Part shown: positions 60,998 through 64,000 of the stretch, piece after piece
Layout: the number at the start of each line of letters is the position of its first letter
How positions within the stretch are numbered: position 1 is the first letter of the stretch
Assembly (NCBI RefSeq): GCF_964340395.1
Contig: NC_135565.1
Span: 12,176,242 to 12,240,241, forward strand
Origin: Glandiceps talaboti
Taxonomy: Eukaryota; Hemichordata; Enteropneusta; Spengelidae
Direction: 5' to 3'
DNA: 64,000 nucleotides
Program-made: the position numbers and the translations under genes
The notes under the pieces: model-generated
What the model saw: the letters and a program-made list of their open reading frames with translations, nothing else
Databases searched by the model: none
Told to the model about the DNA's origin: nothing

Positions 60998-62210
60998 CTA
61001 TGAGAGAGAAAAATGGGGAGGGGGAGGGAATGAGAGAGAGCAGAGGGCGGGGGAAAGCCTCTAATGTTTAATTACTTTATGAGGGTGGGGGAAAGTGTGT
61101 GTGTGTACAAAGGAATGACTTGAAAGTTACTCACAATCTTTAGACATCCCAACAGAGACACATTTCTTAAACCTACAATGTTGACATCTGTTTCTGTTCA
61201 TTCTTTCAATCAGACAGTTTCCACTAAAATGACAACGATATTCGATTTTTTTCTGGATACTCCTTCTGAAGAACCCCTGAGGTTTGAAACAAAATCATAT
61301 TACAAAATTATGAAAAGTTCAAGTACAAAAGTTGAGATAATTAGAAAAGGAGAATGTGAGATATCCATTTGACCTTAAAGAAATTCACATGCCTGAAATA
61401 TCTTATGAGATTGACTTTTCATTGACTCTGAGTTCATAGTTATAGATGAGAATTTCTATTCATATCATGACTGGTTTTTGAACCAATTCAAAAATTTCAC
61501 AAATGATGTCATGTCATTATTATTACACATGTACCCGTGATTACTTATACCAGTTTGTGCACATACTGATGGTATTTGTACTGCAGTGCAAAAATATTAT
61601 TGCATACCTGCATGCAAATGACATGCAAATGAGGAGACAATAATTCATTTTACACGAAAGCATGTGCTCACAGCATCATTTTTATTGAAGTTTGCTGTTT
61701 TGGATAAACATATGTAGAAGTAACAGAACCCAATTTGCCCTCATGCTTGCAGTGTTTGCTGCTACACTTTCACTGGTTACACTTGTGTGAAAATACTGTC
61801 ACATAGAACACTGCAAGAACTCGTGGAAATATCCTGATTATGCCACTTACACTTGTGTGTCATGGGGTTCTGTCATAATATGTCCCTGACAATGCTGACT
61901 AGACATCAGTGAAAATTTAAGATTCATTTCCAATACTCATTTAACTTGGTAAGTAGTAAAGTTCATCAACCTTGTAACTGACAAAGCTTGGTTAATACAA
62001 TATCAAATTTATGAATGCTGCCCTCTAGTGTCAGTTTTCGAATTAATAATAGCCCTCTAGTGTCCACTTTGAATTTTAGATTCAAATTCTTGCTCACCTT
62101 ACAACCTTCACAAGCCATCACACCATAATGAAAGCCTGACGATTTATCTCCACATACTTTACATGGCAAGGCCGGCTCTTGTTCTATTGGTCTCTGATTC
62201 ATACTTTCAT
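55732..62210 (-). CDS. NR1-type nuclear receptor, seven coding exons, 5' end incomplete
   Basis: Exons (minus): 62098-62210, 61135-61276, 59845-60068, 58860-59036, 57753-58002, 56962-57247, 55732-55837. All junctions are GT-AG and all phases agree, giving about 430 residues. Finger I is C-x2-C-x13-C-x2-C with P-box CEGCK|G. Finger II is C-x5-C-x9-C-x2-C, ending [14 protein letters not shown]. The A-box is VRIGRYSKK. The ligand-binding domain carries the NR signature ([26 protein letters not shown]), LTCGDRPGIKN, an H10/11 helix ([16 protein letters not shown]) and AF-2-like PPLLAELND, then a 45-residue F region. DBD text is closest to the E78/E75/Rev-erb group. An AF-2 helix argues against Rev-erb, so E78 (NR1E) or a related NR1 group is most likely. 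It is a nuclear transcription factor; ligand unknown. Frame is open upstream (ES before MNQ), so an N-terminal exon may lie further right. Confidence 0.9.
55936..56335 (-). mobile_element. non-LTR retrotransposon 3' end (CR1/L2-like), in receptor intron
   Basis: The minus frame reads [19 protein letters not shown], then [20 protein letters not shown] and [13 protein letters not shown] with a stop. These are the conserved C-terminal blocks of CR1/L2-type reverse transcriptases. It is followed by a (TTGA)n tail at 55936-55978. It is 5'-truncated, with a stop upstream. It is related in layout to the 4-5 kb relic but less decayed. It sits between exons 6 and 7 of the receptor, on the same strand. 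Confidence 0.85.
56540..56945. promoter_or_regulatory. octamer-rich degenerate repeat in receptor intron
   Basis: ATTTGCAT, the POU octamer, occurs six times (about 56550, 56650, 56661, 56704, 56849, 56921). Most copies sit inside AATTTGCATAAATTG followed by GA-GACCTATGAACACAA. The copies are part of a decayed tandem repeat, so regulatory function is only a possibility. Confidence 0.4.
56962..57247 (-). CDS. receptor exon 6: LBD helices 8-12
   Basis: Joins LTCG to D-RPGIKN, continues through helix 9-11 text, and contains PPLLAELND at the AF-2 position. The donor is CATTCAG|GTATGT. Confidence 0.9.
57327..57800. repeat. 97-bp minisatellite that includes the exon 5 donor
   Basis: Units start (CAAAGAATATTTTCATTTTA) at 57327, 57424, 57521, 57618 and 57713. 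The fifth unit runs into exon 5. The other four each hold a copy of the last 41 nt of that exon and its donor, read on the minus strand as CTTGTGGAAGTGAGATATTG against CTTGTGGAGGTGAGATATTG in the gene. Confidence 0.95.
57753..58002 (-). CDS. receptor exon 5: LBD helices 4-8
   Basis: Starts [18 protein letters not shown] after ATGTCTTTCAG and ends LTCG before GTGAGA. It carries the second half of the NR LBD signature. Confidence 0.9.
58290..58492. repeat. 19-20 bp minisatellite in receptor intron
   Basis: About ten copies of ATCAGTATACTTAAAACCCAT, with one-base variants (TTAAA, TAAAA). Each holds the palindrome AGTATACT. Confidence 0.95.
58860..59036 (-). CDS. receptor exon 4: start of LBD
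   Basis: Starts [20 protein letters not shown] after GTATTTCAG and ends [13 protein letters not shown] before GTATAT. It is phase 0 on both sides. Confidence 0.9.
59845..60068 (-). CDS. receptor exon 3: A-box and hinge
   Basis: Completes codon S and continues [14 protein letters not shown], then a charged hinge helix ([20 protein letters not shown]) to [13 protein letters not shown] corresponds to VRFGRxPKRE of E75/Rev-erb. Confidence 0.9.
60097..60204. repeat. 20-bp minisatellite beside the exon 3 acceptor
   Basis: Five and a half copies of ATTCTATAGGAAGTCTTACA. On the minus strand each reads ACTTCCTATAG, a pyrimidine-AG word similar to a weak acceptor. The true acceptor is 27 bp away. Confidence 0.95.
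60303..60640. repeat. two poly-C runs in receptor intron
   Basis: C runs near 60304-60324 and 60614-60628. The flanks are partly inverted: ATAGGATAAAAAAACTAAATTC lies left of the first and an inverted match (GAATTTAGTTTTTTTTTATC) lies right of the second. The 60.26-60.66 kb segment may therefore be a foldback element with C/C-run ends. Confidence 0.6.
60963..61045. repeat. (GA)n and G/A-rich tract
   Basis: About 30 bp of GA repeats followed by GGGGAGGGGGAGGG-like purine sequence, close to exon 2. Confidence 0.9.
61135..61276 (-). CDS. receptor exon 2: second zinc finger
   Basis: Begins [19 protein letters not shown] and ends [11 protein letters not shown] plus one base. All four cysteines of finger II are present. 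The donor is GATT|GTGAGT. Confidence 0.95.
61612..61630 (+). promoter_or_regulatory. paired octamer ATGCAAAT
   Basis: Two exact POU octamers in direct orientation, separated by GAC, lie in the intron between the two DNA-binding-domain exons. Confidence 0.4.
62098..62210 (-). CDS. receptor exon 1 seen here: first zinc finger
   Basis: After TTGTTTCACAG the frame reads [15 protein letters not shown], then [15 protein letters not shown] and ACEGCK before GTGAGC. Translation could start at the Met at 62202, or come from an exon further right. Confidence 0.9.
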
Positions 62211-62935
62211 CTGTGAAACAAACAATTCAGAAAGAAAAACATCTTTTTTTAAATTATGTCTTTTTTGTTGGATTTTCTTGATAGTAAAAATATGATAATT
62301 TTTATACAGTAATCACAAAAGAGAACATTTTTATGTAACTGAAAGGATGCAAATTAGTAGCAATAGTTCCGTGCCTGCATCTATCAGTTTGTTTATTGTT
62401 TCTTCATAATGAATGATCGTACAATGTCACAAACTCAATAAAAGAACCAAAATGCCCTTCCCCCGAAATGAACGTATATACAAGTGCGACATCTACACAT
62501 TTAAAGATGATATATAACCATGGTGAAAATTGTATTGGTCAAACAACTACAATCGATACAATGCAAAAATATGGTAAACACATTCATATATCAACCAGAA
62601 ACCCAGCATTGCATGTATATCACATGAGCAGTATAACTTATCAACATCTTAGTAGTAAATACAGAACCTTTTATCCTTGATGGCTTAAATTTTTTCAAAA
62701 TTTGGTTAAAAAGTACGAAAATGAAAATGAACAAAGTTCATTTATTGAGCTTGTGTGACATTGTGTGATCATCCCTAAGCTGTATGGAAATAAGGATTTA
62801 GTTATGTTCTATGGCTCTGCAATTTCTGACACACGACAGTAAGGTACTGGAACTGATAATACATCATTTCAAGCACTAAAGCCTCCTGGTGATATCAGTA
62901 TTGGTAATTGAGTACCTTGATTGTTTGCATACCTA
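62211..62935. other. non-coding upstream of the receptor exons
   Basis: No upstream coding exon or promoter could be identified. Confidence 0.4.
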
Positions 62936-62937
62936 AA

Positions 62938-63527
62938 ATTCCCACCAAAGTTTGTTAAGGAGGGTAAACAAGTCAAATCTACCTGAGCTCCCAAGTCATT
63001 TTTACCAGGGTTTCCTACCAATGATTTTATTAAGGAGAGTGAGCAGGTAAAGTCTACCTGAGTTCCCAGTCATTTTTACCAGGGTTCCCTACCAATGATT
63101 TTGTTAAGGAGGGTAAATTGGTCAAATCTGTGTGAGTTCCCAGTCATTTTTACCAGGTTCCATACTAATGTTTTGTTAAGGAGGGTGAGCAGGTAAAATC
63201 TACCTGAGTTCTCCAAGTCATTTTTACCAGGGTTTCCTACCAATGTTTATCTTAAGGAGAGTGAGCAAGTAAAATCTACCTGAGTGCCCAGTCATTGTCA
63301 TCAGGGTTCCCTACCAATGATTTTGTTAAGTAGGGTGTTTGGTGAAATCTGTGTGAGTTCCCAGTCATTTTTACCAGGTTCCATACTAATGTTTTGTTAA
63401 GGAGGGTGAGCAAGTAAAATCTACCTGAGTTCTCCAAGTCATTTTTACCAGGGTTCCTTACCATGTTTTTCTTAAGGAGAGTGAGCAGGTAAAATCTACC
63501 TGAGTTCCCCAAACCATTTTTACCATG
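62938..63527. repeat. 73-bp satellite, eight units, three-unit higher order
   Basis: Units contain CCTACCAATGATTTTGTTAA, GGAGGGTGAGCAGGTAAAAT, CTACCTGAGTTC and CAGTCATTTTTACCAG. Units 3/6 share CTGTGTGAG, 4/7 share CATACTAATG and 5/8 share CTTAAGGAGAG, giving a period of about 221 bp on top of 73 bp. Confidence 0.9.
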
Positions 63528-64000
63528 GACACCAACTAAAACAGCTAGGAAGTAATCACCTTTGCCTTGTTATCCTATTTTTTAAAAACATCTTATGTAT
63601 ACTATATGATACTGTTAACATGTTTATTTTGGCACTCAAAATTGTTGGTAAAAAGACAATTTTTCCCAAGACACACTTTGGCGCCACTTTGACTATAGTG
63701 CAATCATGGTCACATTATTTCCTAATTACATAAATTTGCCCTAGTCATGAAATTAAGTAATTCAATTTTCATGCTGATCGATTTACAACACTGGTAATCC
63801 AGCTTTCGATTTACTAAGATAGGCGCAAACTAAATATATTATTCTTCAATGCGGTAGATTACACAAGTGGGAGATAGCAGTTCCTCTGTTGCGCGACTGT
63901 ATATTAAATCACCCTGTGATCAAGATAATGTACACATTGAAAGTCCCAAAACAGCACTGCAAGTTTATGGATCTCTGAGACTATTAAACCAACATCTATT
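63528..64000. other. non-coding, nothing recognised
   Basis: No supported feature up to the window end. Confidence 0.4.

Noticed and set aside
63276-63512. 78-aa frame with internal repeats (RFYLLTLLKK)
   Set aside because: It follows exactly the 73-bp satellite; the period is not a multiple of three and the frame is chance.
62938-63527. CRISPR-like array
   Set aside because: Units are contiguous, diverged and without unique spacers, and the genome is eukaryotic.

Overview
This is a window of animal nuclear DNA. The evidence is spliced genes with GT-AG introns, non-LTR retrotransposon 3' ends, foldback elements, abundant microsatellites and an AT-rich background. The nuclear receptor is of the NR1 E75/E78/Rev-erb type. 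Together with a 2A-like leader of the kind known from echinoderm and lancelet retroelements and NLR genes, it suggests an invertebrate bilaterian. The phylum cannot be fixed from this sequence. All exon models were read by eye from reading frame, splice sites and family motifs; no search or transcript supports them.

Layout. (1) 0-7.4 kb: intergenic, with a long (TA)n/(GA)n microsatellite, degenerate tandem repeats and a decayed non-LTR reverse transcriptase ending in a (GATT)n tail. (2) 7.4-24.4 kb, minus strand: an array of 28 ankyrin exons, 26 intact and 2 broken. Intact exons are one 99-nt (33-codon) phase-0 repeat each and mostly alternate between two types, A and B. About 8.1 kb of the array is duplicated in tandem with nearly identical introns, while several exons differ, almost only at amino-acid-changing sites. 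This is the most interesting part of the window. (3) 24.4-32 kb: a foldback element, a 2A-like hydrophobic leader on the array strand, a giant (GA)n tract and several dispersed repeats. (4) 32.1-42.3 kb: two head-to-head genes that may share a promoter region near 39.5-40.4 kb. One encodes a 946-aa coiled-coil, microtubule-associated-like protein (minus). The other encodes a 289-aa protein that I cannot name securely (plus). (5) 42.3-55.4 kb: long non-coding stretch with two related foldback elements, an AT-rich satellite, a perfect hairpin and a GAT-repeat tract. (6) 55.7-62.2 kb, minus strand: seven coding exons of an NR1-type nuclear receptor (two zinc fingers, hinge, ligand-binding domain, AF-2, short F region). 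Its introns carry several minisatellites, and one of these has copied the receptor's own exon/intron donor junction four times. (7) 62.9-63.5 kb: a 73-bp satellite with three-unit higher-order structure.

The genes do not form an obvious pathway. The head-to-head pair may be co-expressed, perhaps in ciliated or sperm cells. The ankyrin array looks like a recognition-surface gene evolving by unequal crossing-over, exon conversion and possible diversifying selection. An assembly artefact must be excluded before that reading is accepted.
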